A stretch of 64,000 nt of DNA from Nostoc sp. PCC 7107 (GCF_000316625.1 NC_019676.1:393501-457500), one strand, 5' to 3'. Numbered from the stretch's first letter, positions 27,227 to 36,517 are shown. Notes: generated by a model from the letters alone, not told the origin. Translations and numbers: made by a program.

Positions 27227-27935
27227 AAAATTTCTCTCCGTATATTCAAGTTTATTCCAGCTTAAAATTGTAAATCATTTTACGATTTATTGTTATTTTT
27301 AGTTTTTTATCTGAAGAACTAAAATATCACCATAGAGTGCCTTAATAACAAAAATAAGTAAAACTTAAAGTTTACTGTATTTCATTTCAATCTGGCTTTT
27401 ACCTGCCTTTTTGGTAATTAAATTCTCAACACTTGTCGCAATGGCTTAATTTTTGTTAATTAAGCAGTGAGTTAAAAAATTTAATATTCTCCAGAGATTT
27501 ATTACATAAAAGATTGTGTATCTTTTAAAACTCAATTACTGAATATTTTATTTAAAAAATGCCATAAAACAATGGCTATTGATAAGTTTAATAGTTTAAA
27601 CCAAAGAATAAAAAGTTACATTTGTGGGATACCAAGCTGTATGAAGCTCACAATTCAGACAATTTATTTTTGACTCAATAGATCATCTATCTAGCATTTG
27701 ACCATAGAATGAGTTTGACTACCCTCAAATTAGCTCAATAGTCTGACACTACATATCAATCGAATCTGGAAGCTATATCTACATTATCATTAAGAAAAAA
27801 ATGCCATTTTTGCATTCAAAATTGCATAATACGTTATTAAATTTAAATAAATGATATTTAACTCTTATTTGCTATAGGTTGCATTCTCTATCTTGCTCTG
27901 TAGTTAAAAACATAAATTTACTTGATGAATTAACT
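27227..27935. other. AT-rich intergenic region, no gene seen
   Basis: About 700 bases between divergent genes, carrying both promoters. Many TTAAAT/AAATTT strings and no open frame, RNA or repeat that I can name. Confidence 0.35.
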
Positions 27936-30638
27936 ATGCCATTACAAAATCAGCTAATTAATTGGCCGAACTTATATCATCTAATTAATCATGATCCTTT
28001 AACGATTAACCCTGATAGTTATCTAGTCGATGCTATTATCTTGATGAGCCAGAAACAAGCTCAAAGTCTGTCGCTGTCTAGCTTAGATAGATATTTTAAG
28101 ACTGATATCTGTAATCAGCAAAAAAATAGTTGTATCTTAGTTGTAGAAGCAGGTTATCTATTAGGGATAATTACGGCGAAAGATGTATTAAATATCATTG
28201 CAGCCGGAGTTAATATCACCCAAACAAAAGTGGCGGAGGTGATGGTAACAGCATTAATTACTCTCAGACAAAGTTATGCAACAGATATATTTACAGCTTG
28301 GTCATTGTTACGTCACTATCAAATTAGTTATTTGCCAATTGTAGATAACCAGGGCAAATTGACAGGTATTGTCACTGATAGTATTTTATTACAAGCTTTT
28401 AACCGTGACATAATAGTTGGTATCAAAACAGCCTGCCAACAAACAAAAAAGAATTATCGCAAAATCAATGGCATAAGTTGTTCTATTCACCATCATCTCC
28501 AGCCAGGAATAGAACAAAAATCATCCACATTTCTATCAACTCATCAAGAATTTCCAGAAACTCGTAAAAAACTTCAGATGGTAGAAGAAAAACTGCACCA
28601 AACTCAGGATGAGTTAGAAAAACTGGTGGCAGAAAACCAGCGTTTGCAGCAGAAAATATTTGAATACCAACAGGCTGAGATAGCTTGGCAAAATAGAGAG
28701 AAACTTTATTGTCAACAAAAAGAAGAATCATTGCGTGAGAGTGAAGCCAGACTCAGTTTAGCTTTAGAAGCTGCTGATATGGGCATTTGGGACTGGAAGC
28801 TTCAAACGGATGAAACCCTTTGGTCAGCCAACATGGGATTACTGTATGGTTTAGCTGACGGGACTGCGTGTCCAACAAAGGAAGACTTTTTGGAGTTAAT
28901 TCATCCTGAAGATCGGCAAGCTTTTACTCAAGCTGTGACTGCGACTATTCAACAAGGTGTGAAATTTGTCGTTGAATATCGTGCTGTTTGGCCAGATAGC
29001 AGCATTCACTGGCTCAATTCTACAGGCCAACTCTACTACAACGAAGATGGTCAGCCAAGTAGGTTAACTGGGACAACTAGAGATATTAGCGAACAGCAAG
29101 CTGCACTTCGTGAACGCAAACAAGCCGAACAGAAAATTCTCGAACAAGCAGCTTTGCTGGATATTGTCACAGATGCAATTGTCGTGCGCGATTTGCAAAA
29201 TCGGATTCTTTTTTGGAATCAAGGTGCTGAACATCTTTATGGTTGGTCGGAACAAGAAGCAGTAGACCAAAACGCCGATGAACTTTTATTTAAACAACCC
29301 TCAGCAAAAATCTTGGCGGCGATAGAAAAAGTAATTGATAGTGGTACTTGGCAAGGTGAATTACATAAAGTTACCAAATTTGGCACAGAAATTATTGTCG
29401 CTAGTCGCTGGACACTGATGCAGGATAGTACAGGAAAACCTCAATCTATTTTGATTGTTGACACTGATATTACCCAAAAAAAACAATTAGAAGAACAGTG
29501 TTTCCGCACGCAAAGATTAGAAAGTCTTGGGACTCTAGCTGGTGGGATTGCCCATGATTTGAACAATATTTTGACCCCAATTTTAGCTGCGTCTCAACTA
29601 TTGCAACTCAAATTTTCCCAAGACACAGATCACTATTATCAGCTAATGGCAATTATTGAAAATAATGCCAAACGTGGGGCAGATTTGGTAAAACAAGTAT
29701 TATCGTTTGCGCGAGGATTTAAAGGAGAACGCACAATTATTTTGATTAAGCACTTAATTTCGGAAATGCTGCTAATTGCCAAACAGACATTCCCGAAATC
29801 TATCGAATTTGCGATCGCCATCCCCGATAATCTGTTAGCTGTTTCTGGAGATGTTACCCAGCTGCATCAGGTGCTAATGAATTTGGTAGTTAATGCCCGT
29901 GATGCCATGCCAGATGGCGGTAAAATTGCCATCTCCGCAGAAAATAGATTGATTGATGAAGCCTACGCCCAAATGAATTTGGATGCTCAAGCCGGGCATT
30001 ACATTGAGCTAACTGTAGCGGATAATGGTATGGGGATGTCGCCAGAAATATTAGATAGAATTTTCGAGCCATTTTTTACGACCAAAGATATGGGGACAGG
30101 GACAGGGTTAGGTCTGTCAACAGTGCTAGGCATTATTAAAAGTCATGGTGGCTTTATTAATGTATCTAGCAAAGTCGGTAAAGGCACGAAATTTAAGTTG
30201 TTCTTACCAGCCATAGAAGGCCGTCAAGTAATAAAATCCGAAAACTTAGTTGTACCTTTAGGGGAAGGAGAATTAATTTTAGTTGTTGATGATGAAGCAA
30301 AAATTTTGGAAATTGCAACTATCGTCTTGGAAAACTACAACTATAAAATTCTGACGGCTAGTAATGGGATTGAAGCGATCGCACTTTATGCCCAACATAA
30401 ACATCAAATCAAAGCTGTGTTGATGGATATGATTATGCCGGAAATGGATGGAATGACTGCTATACGCACTCTACAAAAAATGAATCCTCAAGTGCAAATT
30501 ATTGCTTGTAGTGGGTTTAATCACCAGGAAAACTTGACAGAAGTTGTCAATGCCAATATTCAGTTAGTTTTGCCAAAACCTTTTACTGCCCAAGATTTAT
30601 TGAACAGTTTGCAGCACGTATTGAGAAACCAAAATTAG
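27936..30638 (+). CDS. hybrid histidine kinase: CBS pair, two PAS, HisKA, HATPase, receiver
   Basis: 900 residues from ATG 27936; a TTG 57 bases upstream is possible. Order: CBS pair (about 20-165, including [17 protein letters not shown] and [19 protein letters not shown]), coiled coil (195-260), PAS/PAC (270-395), PAS (400-520), HisKA with [19 protein letters not shown] (phospho-accepting H near 540), HATPase ([33 protein letters not shown]), and a C-terminal receiver with D near 830 ([13 protein letters not shown]) and K in [11 protein letters not shown]. No membrane segment, so a soluble sensor. CBS plus PAS suggests nucleotide and redox/ligand sensing; no partner regulator is adjacent. 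Confidence 0.92.
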   Translation: MPLQNQLINWPNLYHLINHDPLTINPDSYLVDAIILMSQKQAQSLSLSSLDRYFKTDICNQQKNSCILVVEAGYLLGIITAKDVLNIIAAGVNITQTKVAEVMVTALITLRQSYATDIFTAWSLLRHYQISYLPIVDNQGKLTGIVTDSILLQAFNRDIIVGIKTACQQTKKNYRKINGISCSIHHHLQPGIEQKSSTFLSTHQEFPETRKKLQMVEEKLHQTQDELEKLVAENQRLQQKIFEYQQAEIAWQNREKLYCQQKEESLRESEARLSLALEAADMGIWDWKLQTDETLWSANMGLLYGLADGTACPTKEDFLELIHPEDRQAFTQAVTATIQQGVKFVVEYRAVWPDSSIHWLNSTGQLYYNEDGQPSRLTGTTRDISEQQAALRERKQAEQKILEQAALLDIVTDAIVVRDLQNRILFWNQGAEHLYGWSEQEAVDQNADELLFKQPSAKILAAIEKVIDSGTWQGELHKVTKFGTEIIVASRWTLMQDSTGKPQSILIVDTDITQKKQLEEQCFRTQRLESLGTLAGGIAHDLNNILTPILAASQLLQLKFSQDTDHYYQLMAIIENNAKRGADLVKQVLSFARGFKGERTIILIKHLISEMLLIAKQTFPKSIEFAIAIPDNLLAVSGDVTQLHQVLMNLVVNARDAMPDGGKIAISAENRLIDEAYAQMNLDAQAGHYIELTVADNGMGMSPEILDRIFEPFFTTKDMGTGTGLGLSTVLGIIKSHGGFINVSSKVGKGTKFKLFLPAIEGRQVIKSENLVVPLGEGELILVVDDEAKILEIATIVLENYNYKILTASNGIEAIALYAQHKHQIKAVLMDMIMPEMDGMTAIRTLQKMNPQVQIIACSGFNHQENLTEVVNANIQLVLPKPFTAQDLLNSLQHVLRNQN

Positions 30639-30651
30639 GTTTTTTTGTAGA

Positions 30652-30769
30652 TATAGCAATCCTAAATGAGTCGTGAAAAACATAGATATGGAAACGAACC
30701 GCCAAGGACGCAAAGGTAAGAAAGAAGGAAAAGATATAAAAAATTTACAAATGATTTAGGACTGCTATA
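30652..30769. mobile_element. 118-bp MITE-like element with terminal inverted repeats
   Basis: The left end TATAGCAATCCTAAATGA and the right end TGATTTAGGACTGCTATA are inverted copies (one mismatch) 118 bases apart, with no coding content. The outer TA/TA could be a target duplication, as expected for elements mobilised by IS630-family transposases; an IS630 copy with different ends lies at 58054. The inner part includes a CGCCAAGGACGCAAAGG dispersed-repeat piece. Confidence 0.65.
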
Positions 30770-30882
30770 GAAGTTGGAGTTTTTGGAAAATCTCAGGCGA
30801 ACTGTTATTAACCCCTACCTTTCTAGTTCAAAAATCACATAGAATTCTAAATAATATAACTACCTATTACTCAATAAATCAG

Positions 30883-31347
30883 ATGGCTAAAGAAATAGAA
30901 CGGAAATTTTTAGTTAAAGGCGATGGTTGGAGAAACCTGGGGGTAGGTAGTGTCTATCGTCAAGGATATATTGCTACTCAAAAAGCAGTGACAGTGAGGG
31001 TGCGGATTGCTAACAGCCGAGGTTATTTAACGATTAAAAGCCCTAGTGTAAATTATTCGCGGGCTGAATTTGAGTACGAAGTTCCCCTGGCTGATGCTCA
31101 AGAAATGTTGGATACATTATGCGATCGCCCATTAATTGAAAAAGTGCGATATAAGGTAAAATTGGGTGATTTAACTTGGGAAATTGACGAGTTTGATGGT
31201 GACAATAAAGGATTGATAGTGGCAGAAGTTGAACTGAGCAATGAAAAACAACAAATTGAACTACCAGAATGGATTGGTGAAGAAGTTTCTCATGAAAGTA
31301 GGTATTTCAATAGTAATTTAGCAAGATTTCCCTTTTCAAAATGGTAA
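30883..31347 (+). CDS. CYTH domain protein (inorganic triphosphatase-like)
   Basis: 154 residues, a single CYTH (triphosphate tunnel) domain. It opens with MAKEIERKFLVKGDGWR, the ExExK motif that binds metal and triphosphate, followed by alternating charged strands: VTVRVRIANSRGYLTIK, FEYEVPLADAQEM and VRYKVKLGDLTWEIDEF. Bacterial homologues hydrolyse inorganic tripolyphosphate; some act on other triphosphates. Cytoplasmic. The start ATG at 30883 is fixed by the motif. Transcribed away from the CDF gene, with a short convergent gap of 31 bases. Confidence 0.9.
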   Translation: MAKEIERKFLVKGDGWRNLGVGSVYRQGYIATQKAVTVRVRIANSRGYLTIKSPSVNYSRAEFEYEVPLADAQEMLDTLCDRPLIEKVRYKVKLGDLTWEIDEFDGDNKGLIVAEVELSNEKQQIELPEWIGEEVSHESRYFNSNLARFPFSKW

Positions 31348-31378
31348 ATTTCATCCTGTTGAGGGTTAACAAAAGAAA

Positions 31379-32110
31379 TTATTTAATTAGCTCCTCTAAA
31401 GATGGGAACAGCATTTTCTCTGCTTGATTGCGATCGCCACATTCTGCTGTTGGTAAATTACACATACAAGCAGCATTCGTAATGTCGGTAATTTGACCGC
31501 GCAAGCATTGAACACTCTGAATTAATAGATAAGCCGCAAAACAAGCAATCAGTACCGCTACTAATAAACTGATGACTCCATCCGCCCATGTCCAATTTAA
31601 CCAAATAACTGCGATCGCCGCTAACACCGCACCAACGGAACTGGCGACATCAGCCAACAGATGTAGAAAAGCACCTCTGATATTTAGGTCTTGATGACTG
31701 CATCCATGTAGATAAAAAGCGTTAAAGCTGTTAATTCCCAAGCCAATCAAGGCGGTTGTCAACATGGGTAAACCCAGAATCTCAATATCGGGAGATTGCA
31801 GCCTTACCAAAGCTTCTTTGATAATCCAGCCAGCAACACAAGCTAAACTGATCCCATTTACCAAAGCTGCCAAAATATCTAATCGATAGCGTCCAAATAT
31901 ATTGTGTTTGGATATGGATTGAGATAGCCAGGATGCAGTTAGTGCTAAACCCAACGCTCCTACATCCGTGAGAATGTGTTCAGCGTCTGCTAATAGAGAC
32001 AAACTGTGGCTCCAAATTCCTACACTCAATTCCACACAAAAAAAGACACTGAGTAAAACTAAAGCAGTCCACAAAGCCTGAAATTTTTGCTTTACCTGGC
32101 TTGATTGCAT
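31379..32110 (-). CDS. cation diffusion facilitator without the C-terminal cytoplasmic domain
   Basis: 243 residues from ATG 32110 (MQSSQVKQKF). A longer in-frame start at 32251 reads through a GC-rich dispersed repeat and is rejected. Six membrane helices; helix II carries HILTDVGALGLALTASWL and helix V HLLADVASSVGAVLAAI, the HxxxD pairs that bind the transported divalent metal (Zn, Co or similar). The protein ends only about 40 residues after helix VI, in a Cys-rich tail (ACMCNLPTAECGDRNQAEK), so the usual roughly 80-residue regulatory domain is missing. It exports divalent metal, driven by protons. A Fur/Zur-like palindrome lies about 330 bases upstream. Confidence 0.85.
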   Translation of the reverse strand: MQSSQVKQKFQALWTALVLLSVFFCVELSVGIWSHSLSLLADAEHILTDVGALGLALTASWLSQSISKHNIFGRYRLDILAALVNGISLACVAGWIIKEALVRLQSPDIEILGLPMLTTALIGLGINSFNAFYLHGCSHQDLNIRGAFLHLLADVASSVGAVLAAIAVIWLNWTWADGVISLLVAVLIACFAAYLLIQSVQCLRGQITDITNAACMCNLPTAECGDRNQAEKMLFPSLEELIK

Positions 32111-32164
32111 TAAATCTGACCTGATACACCTACTGGAGTTTATCTCCAATAATAAGCTATAGCA

Positions 32165-32225
32165 GAAGGCAGAGAGCAGCGCGTTGCGGGGGTTCCCCCC
32201 GTTGTAGCGACTGCGGAGAGGCAGG
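32165..32225. repeat. GC-rich dispersed repeat with G5-TT-C6 hairpin
   Basis: The string GCGTTGCGGGGGTTCCCCCC followed by GTTGTAGCGACTGCGGAGA is a Nostoc-type dispersed repeat capable of a strong G/C hairpin. It lies just upstream of the chosen CDF start and makes the longer reading frame look coding. Confidence 0.6.
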
Positions 32226-32443
32226 AGGAAAAGTTTTACTATTCCTGGCATTCAAGCTTTCAAGTTCTCCTAACATATCTGACTACTGCTATATCAGTCA
32301 CATACTCCCCGACTGAAAGCATCATTCTCAGATACCTTAATACCTGGATATGTTCCCATTTAATGTACCAGTATCAAGGTTAAGGGTTGAGTAAATCAGA
32401 TTTAATGAAGGGTAAACGCTAGTAAAAACTTGTAGAGTTTATG

Positions 32444-32465
32444 TAATAATTATTATCATTATCAT
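32444..32465 (-). promoter_or_regulatory. Fur/Zur-like palindrome
   Basis: On the reverse strand this reads ATGATAATGATAATAATTAT then TA. It resembles both the Fur box (GATAATGATAATCATTATC) and the cyanobacterial Zur box (TGATAATNATTATCA). It lies between the DUF3011 gene and the CDF transporter gene, both on the reverse strand, and could control the latter. Similarity judged by eye only. Confidence 0.45.
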
Positions 32466-32469
32466 AAAA

Positions 32470-32509
32470 TGTGGCGATCGCATCAATTAAGCTTGAGAAA
32501 ATCGCCACA
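32470..32509 (-). terminator. hairpin terminator after the DUF3011 gene
   Basis: Arms TGTGGCGAT (32470-32478) and ATCGCCACA (32501-32509) pair perfectly over nine bases, and on the reverse strand TTTTAT follows directly. It lies 53 bases downstream of the DUF3011 stop codon. Confidence 0.6.
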
Positions 32510-32561
32510 TCACAAAAAATTAGCCAAATATTTTGACTAAGTTGAGAAAATACACAGTTGC

Positions 32562-32978
32562 TTATCTGTCATAACGATCATTTCGATCATTTCGGTTATA
32601 TCTGTCGTCTCTGTCATATCTGTCGTTTCTGTCATATCTGTCGTTTCGGTTATATCTGTCATTTCGGTCATAGCGATCGTTTCTGTCATTTCTGTCGTTT
32701 CTGTTATTGCCAACTGCAAACTCAGCGCGGCAACCATTTCGCACCCAAACCCGATTTCCTCTAAAACCCCAATTGTCCCGACAACTGGCGTTAGACAATT
32801 GCCTCACAAATCTGACTCTACCTCTACCGGGTACAGAACAAGTATTTCGCTGATTATTCTGGCTGGCACAAGTTATAATCTCCTGGGCTGAAGCCGGGGT
32901 GGCAAAGCCTAAAAGTGTCCCGATGCTAACGCTGGCAGCCATAAAGGTAGCTGCAATGATAGGAAAACGTATAACCAT
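32562..32978 (-). CDS. secreted DUF3011-like protein with NDRYDR repeats
   Basis: 138 residues. A signal peptide with cleavage after ASA (residue about 30) exports the protein. The mature domain CASQNNQRNTCSVPGRGRVR followed by RQLSNASCRDNWGFRG resembles DUF3011, with four cysteines likely in disulphides. The last roughly 45 residues are a tandem (N/Y)-DR-(N/Y)-DR repeat, a strongly charged low-complexity tail. The corresponding DNA (about 32565-32700) is a simple repeat prone to slippage, so copy number may vary between strains. Function unknown; periplasmic or cell-wall location inferred. Confidence 0.75.
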   Translation of the reverse strand: MVIRFPIIAATFMAASVSIGTLLGFATPASAQEIITCASQNNQRNTCSVPGRGRVRFVRQLSNASCRDNWGFRGNRVWVRNGCRAEFAVGNNRNDRNDRNDRYDRNDRYNRNDRYDRNDRYDRDDRYNRNDRNDRYDR

Positions 32979-33409
32979 ATCAACTATTAAACTTCTTCAA
33001 GAGCTTTCAACAAGAACTATAGTCATTGTAGCGAATTCCATTAATAGGCAATTGTGCTATAAAAGTTAGCTGCAAAGAATATTTGCATTCTGAAAAGCAG
33101 AAACTTTGCTAGGTAGGTATCAGTCTATATCTAAGCATTAAATATTATTAATTACATTTAAGCAGCAACACTTTTTTCTAAATTAATAGTTATCTTGAAC
33201 CTGACAGCAAAGTATATTTGTGCTGCTGAGATATTTTAGCTTGTTCAAATTTAGCGGAGATATTATAAAAGGTATTTTGAAAAATAGCAGGTCAATTTGA
33301 TTGAGATTTATGTAGAATTATTTGCCCCTATTCTGGAATAAAATACCAAATTTAATATTTTGCTGCGGTGTTAAATATAAATAAAAAATTATCAAATGAG
33401 GAGTCTGCG
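32979..33409. other. intergenic, no gene seen
   Basis: 430 AT-rich bases between divergent genes, expected to contain two promoters. A GTG-initiated in-frame extension of the next gene from 33368 is not favoured, because GAGGAG lies six bases before ATG 33410. Confidence 0.35.
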
Positions 33410-34777
33410 ATGGAACCGCTTGACCTGAAATGGATACGTAGCCAGTTTCCAGCATTAACGCAAAAAATCAACGGTCAACCTGCTATTTTCTTCGACGGGC
33501 CAGGTGGTACTCAAGTACCTGGGGCGGTATTAGATGCGATGAATGACTATCTGGTGAGGTCAAATGCCAATGCTCATGGGTATTTTGCCACCAGTGCGCG
33601 TACAGATGCTACCATAGCCTCTGCTCGTGCAGCGATCGCCGATTTTCTGGGATGTCACAGCGATGAGGTGGTATTTGGTGCAAATATGACCACCCTCACC
33701 TTTGCTTTCAGTCGGGCAATTGGTAGAGAATTACACCCAGGTGATGAAATTATTGTGACGCGGCTAGATCATTACGCGAATGTTTCTTCTTGGTATGCCT
33801 TAGAAGAACAAGGTGCAACTATTCGCGTTGTGGATATTAATGTGGAAGATTGCACTCTAGATATGAATGAATTAGAACGGTTAATTAACCCAAAAACGCG
33901 GTTAGTTGCCGTTACTTATGCTTCTAACGCTGTGGGTACAATTAATGATATTGCCGCGATCGCACGTTTGGCTCATGCTGTTGGTGCTTGGGTATTTGTT
34001 GATGCAGTCCACTATGCCCCCCATGCACCAATTAATGTACATAGCTTAGATTGCGACTTTCTGGCTTGTTCGGCTTATAAATTCTTTGCCCCCCACGTTG
34101 GCATTTTGTACGGAAAAAGAGAACATTTAGAACGGTTGCAACCCTATAAGGTGAAACCTGCACCAGATGAAGTCCCGTCACGTTGGGAAACCGGAACTCT
34201 CAATCATGAAGGTTTAGCCGGAGTAGTCGCGGCGATTAACTATTTAACTAAACTTGGTTGTCATGTTTCGCCTGCAATTGATAACGAACTAGTTGCGGCT
34301 TTGATTGAAGCTGACAAAGAAGGATTACAAACATTTAGTTGTCCCCGCTTCCTCAAATCATCAGAACAACCAAGTATTACCTCGGCTTATCACAGTCGGC
34401 GTGCAGCTTTAGTTACAGCTATGTCCGCCATTCAGCAATACGAACGCGAACTGAGTCACAAATTAATTTCTGGACTGTTAGAAATTCCTGGGTTAAGCTG
34501 CTATGGCATCACTGATATAACTCGTTTTGCTTGGCGAACACCAACAGTAGGTGTAAGACTAGCTAATAAAACGCCTGAAAGTATCGCTAAAGCATTAGGC
34601 GATCGCGGTATTTTTACATGGCATGGTCATTTCTATGCGCTAGGTTTAATAGAGAGATTAGGTGTAGAAGCTAGTGGCGGCTTACTGCGAATTGGATTAG
34701 CGCACTACAACACCGTCGAAGAAATTCATCAGTTGTTGTATATGTTGCATGAAATAGCAGCGCTTCCTGATGATTAA
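33410..34777 (+). CDS. class-V aminotransferase, cysteine desulfurase-like
   Basis: 455 residues from ATG 33410, which follows GAGGAG. It is a fold-type I PLP enzyme: FFDGPGGTQVPGAVLDAM near the start, FVDAVHYAPHAPINVHSLDC holding the PLP-binding aspartate, and ACSAYKFFAPHVGILYGK with the Schiff-base lysine. It belongs to the cysteine desulfurase-like (VC1184-type) subfamily rather than SufS/IscS; no mobile catalytic-cysteine loop is obvious near the C-terminus. Substrate unknown. It lies 45 bases upstream of an amidohydrolase on the same strand, so they probably act in one pathway. Confidence 0.82.
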   Translation: MEPLDLKWIRSQFPALTQKINGQPAIFFDGPGGTQVPGAVLDAMNDYLVRSNANAHGYFATSARTDATIASARAAIADFLGCHSDEVVFGANMTTLTFAFSRAIGRELHPGDEIIVTRLDHYANVSSWYALEEQGATIRVVDINVEDCTLDMNELERLINPKTRLVAVTYASNAVGTINDIAAIARLAHAVGAWVFVDAVHYAPHAPINVHSLDCDFLACSAYKFFAPHVGILYGKREHLERLQPYKVKPAPDEVPSRWETGTLNHEGLAGVVAAINYLTKLGCHVSPAIDNELVAALIEADKEGLQTFSCPRFLKSSEQPSITSAYHSRRAALVTAMSAIQQYERELSHKLISGLLEIPGLSCYGITDITRFAWRTPTVGVRLANKTPESIAKALGDRGIFTWHGHFYALGLIERLGVEASGGLLRIGLAHYNTVEEIHQLLYMLHEIAALPDD

Positions 34778-34794
34778 TTCTTCTTTGAAATATG

Positions 34795-34813
34795 CGGGGT
34801 TATTGCAACCCCG
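34795..34813 (+). promoter_or_regulatory. hairpin in the leader of the amidohydrolase gene
   Basis: CGGGGTT-ATTGC-AACCCCG forms a seven-pair stem ending ten bases before the ATG at 34823 and just ahead of its GTGAGG ribosome site. It could modulate translation or coupling between the two genes, or be an intercistronic stability hairpin. Confidence 0.45.
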
Positions 34814-34822
34814 TGAGGCTTT

Positions 34823-36052
34823 ATGGAAAATTACATAAAATATTACGATTTAGTATTATTAGATGCTTTGGTAATTGACCCCAGTCAATCACTGAATGGT
34901 CGGTTTGATATTGCTATCCGCGATGGTAAAATTGCCGCTATTTCTCAACAGTTAAAAACTTATAAATCTAAGTTAAAGTTTGCGGCGGGTAATTATTTAA
35001 TCTGTCCTGGGTTTATTGATTTACACGTTCATGTTTATGAATGGAAGACAAATTTTGGTGTACCTGCGGATGATGTGGGAATTAATGCCGGGGTGACAAC
35101 AATTGTTGACCAAGGTAGTAGTAGTCCGTTTACATTTTCTGAATTTAAATCAGATATTGTTGAGAAATCACAAACAGATGTCCGAAGTTTTCTGTTAGTT
35201 AATCATGCAGCTACCCAAACTATCGGTAACATCGTTTCCGGCTTAGAAAATCCTGAAAAAATAGATAGAGAAACCTTAATCAAAGTAGCACAAGCAAATC
35301 CAGAGATTGTTCGTGGCTTTAAAGTCCACGCTGATTCCGGCTCAATTTCACGCTGGGGAATGGGCGTACTTAAGTTAGCTAGAGAAGTAGGCGATCGCAC
35401 TAATTTACCTTTATATGTTCACACAGGCGAATTATTTCCGGTAGACGAAACTAATCGCCCCAACCCAGAAAAGGTAGTAGAAAATGCGCTGTCATACATG
35501 AAAGCCGGAGATATTCTCGGTCACTGCTATAGTTGTCAACCAGATGGGTTAATGGGAAACCGTACTCAAGTCCCAGAATGGTTATTTGCAGCAATTGAGC
35601 GAGGCATATTATTAGATTTAGGACACGGACTAAAATTTAGCTTTGAAACTGCACGGCGAATGATAGCGCAAGGCGTTTTACCCCACACTATTAGCAGTGA
35701 TGCTCACGGTAATTTTAAACAGATGCACGATGATTCAACGCTGAATTATAGTTTATGTGGGGGAATTTCTAAACTCTTAGCGTTGGGCTTAAATTTAGCA
35801 GATGCGATCGCTGCTGTCACCATCAACCCTTCCCGCGTATTAAAAGCCGAAGCAGAACTTGGCACGTTAAAAGTTGGTTCCATTGCAGATATCACAATTC
35901 TCAAGTTAGTAGAGGGTGATTGGTTATTTGTTGACGCTTTAGAACAGCCATTAAAAGCTAAACACAAACTAATTCCCATTGGGGTGATACGTTCAGGAGA
36001 GTTAATTCAACCTAATTGTCGCTTGTTACGAGACTTAGTGGCGATCGCTTGA
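34823..36052 (+). CDS. amidohydrolase/deacetylase-family metalloenzyme
   Basis: 409 residues. A dihydroorotase-like TIM-barrel metal site is complete: FIDLHVHVYEW (HxH), RGFKVHADS with a lysine that may be carboxylated, LYVHTGE, ILGHCYSC and ISSDAHGNF (the catalytic aspartate). N- and C-terminal beta-sandwich strands flank it (AAGNYLICPGFIDLHV; VGSIADITILKL). The group resembles the EF_0837/AHA_3915-type amidohydrolases, some of which deacetylate amino-acid derivatives. With the PLP enzyme just upstream, an amino-acid or amine salvage step is plausible; the substrate is unknown. Confidence 0.82.
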   Translation: MENYIKYYDLVLLDALVIDPSQSLNGRFDIAIRDGKIAAISQQLKTYKSKLKFAAGNYLICPGFIDLHVHVYEWKTNFGVPADDVGINAGVTTIVDQGSSSPFTFSEFKSDIVEKSQTDVRSFLLVNHAATQTIGNIVSGLENPEKIDRETLIKVAQANPEIVRGFKVHADSGSISRWGMGVLKLAREVGDRTNLPLYVHTGELFPVDETNRPNPEKVVENALSYMKAGDILGHCYSCQPDGLMGNRTQVPEWLFAAIERGILLDLGHGLKFSFETARRMIAQGVLPHTISSDAHGNFKQMHDDSTLNYSLCGGISKLLALGLNLADAIAAVTINPSRVLKAEAELGTLKVGSIADITILKLVEGDWLFVDALEQPLKAKHKLIPIGVIRSGELIQPNCRLLRDLVAIA

Positions 36053-36115
36053 CTTTCAAGATAGTTGCTAAATCTCTACGATATCACCGCACTCAACCAA
36101 TCATTTTCTTAACTG

Positions 36116-36241
36116 CAATTCAATTGCATCGACTCACAATTGAATTGTTTTGACTCACAATTTGATTGTATTGCCCCACAATTGAATTGCATCAACTCGC
36201 AATTTGATTGCATCTCCCCGCAATTGAATTGCATTGCTCCG
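36116..36241. repeat. six-copy 21-bp tandem array
   Basis: Six adjoining 21-base units begin at 36116, 36137, 36158, 36179, 36200 and 36221. Each starts CAATT(G/T/C)AATTG or CAATTTGATTG and ends with CTCA, CCCA, CTCG or CCCG. Units 3 and 5 share CAATTTGATTG, while 1, 2, 4 and 6 carry CAATTSAATTG. The period is seven codons, so both strands stay open here (for example QLNCIxx on +, MQFNCGE on -), but no start, signal or ribosome site supports translation. Confidence 0.85.
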
Positions 36242-36379
36242 TTGTTAGCGATGAAAGCAATGCAAAAGCTTTTATCGTTTAATGTCTTCACCCCTACACA
36301 TTTCTACAGTTATACCAATTTAAAAAATGATTGCGACAAATGGATTTCTGAAAAGCTTACCAGTAAAACCTTTCTCAAT

Positions 36380-36408
36380 CCAAAATCCAAAATCTAAAAT
36401 TCAAAATG
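36380..36408 (+). repeat. CCAAAAT heptamer repeat
   Basis: AATCCAAAATCCAAAATCTA is a tandem heptamer of the kind also seen at 56588 and, reversed, at 21830. It is typical filler between genes of heterocystous cyanobacteria. Confidence 0.6.
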
Positions 36409-36517
36409 GTATTAAGTGTTGCATTTTTTGCAACAACAACAGAAATATTTCCGCAAATTAGTAAGATAACAACAGATTTTCCGCAATATTTCTGATGATA
36501 AGTAAATAGCGGTAGTC

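Noticed and set aside
32558-32764. Forward Cys/His-rich frame (CHICRF repeats) that looks like a metal-binding protein
   Set aside because: It is the antisense reading of the NDRYDR repeat of a gene with a clear signal peptide; composition is a by-product.
36116-36241. CRISPR array
   Set aside because: Units abut without spacers and the period is only 21 bases; no cas gene is in the window.
36140-36397. Forward frame with MNCFDSQFDCIAPQLNC repeats as a gene
   Set aside because: Open only because the array has a 21-base period; the opposite strand is open for the same reason and there is no ribosome site or signal.
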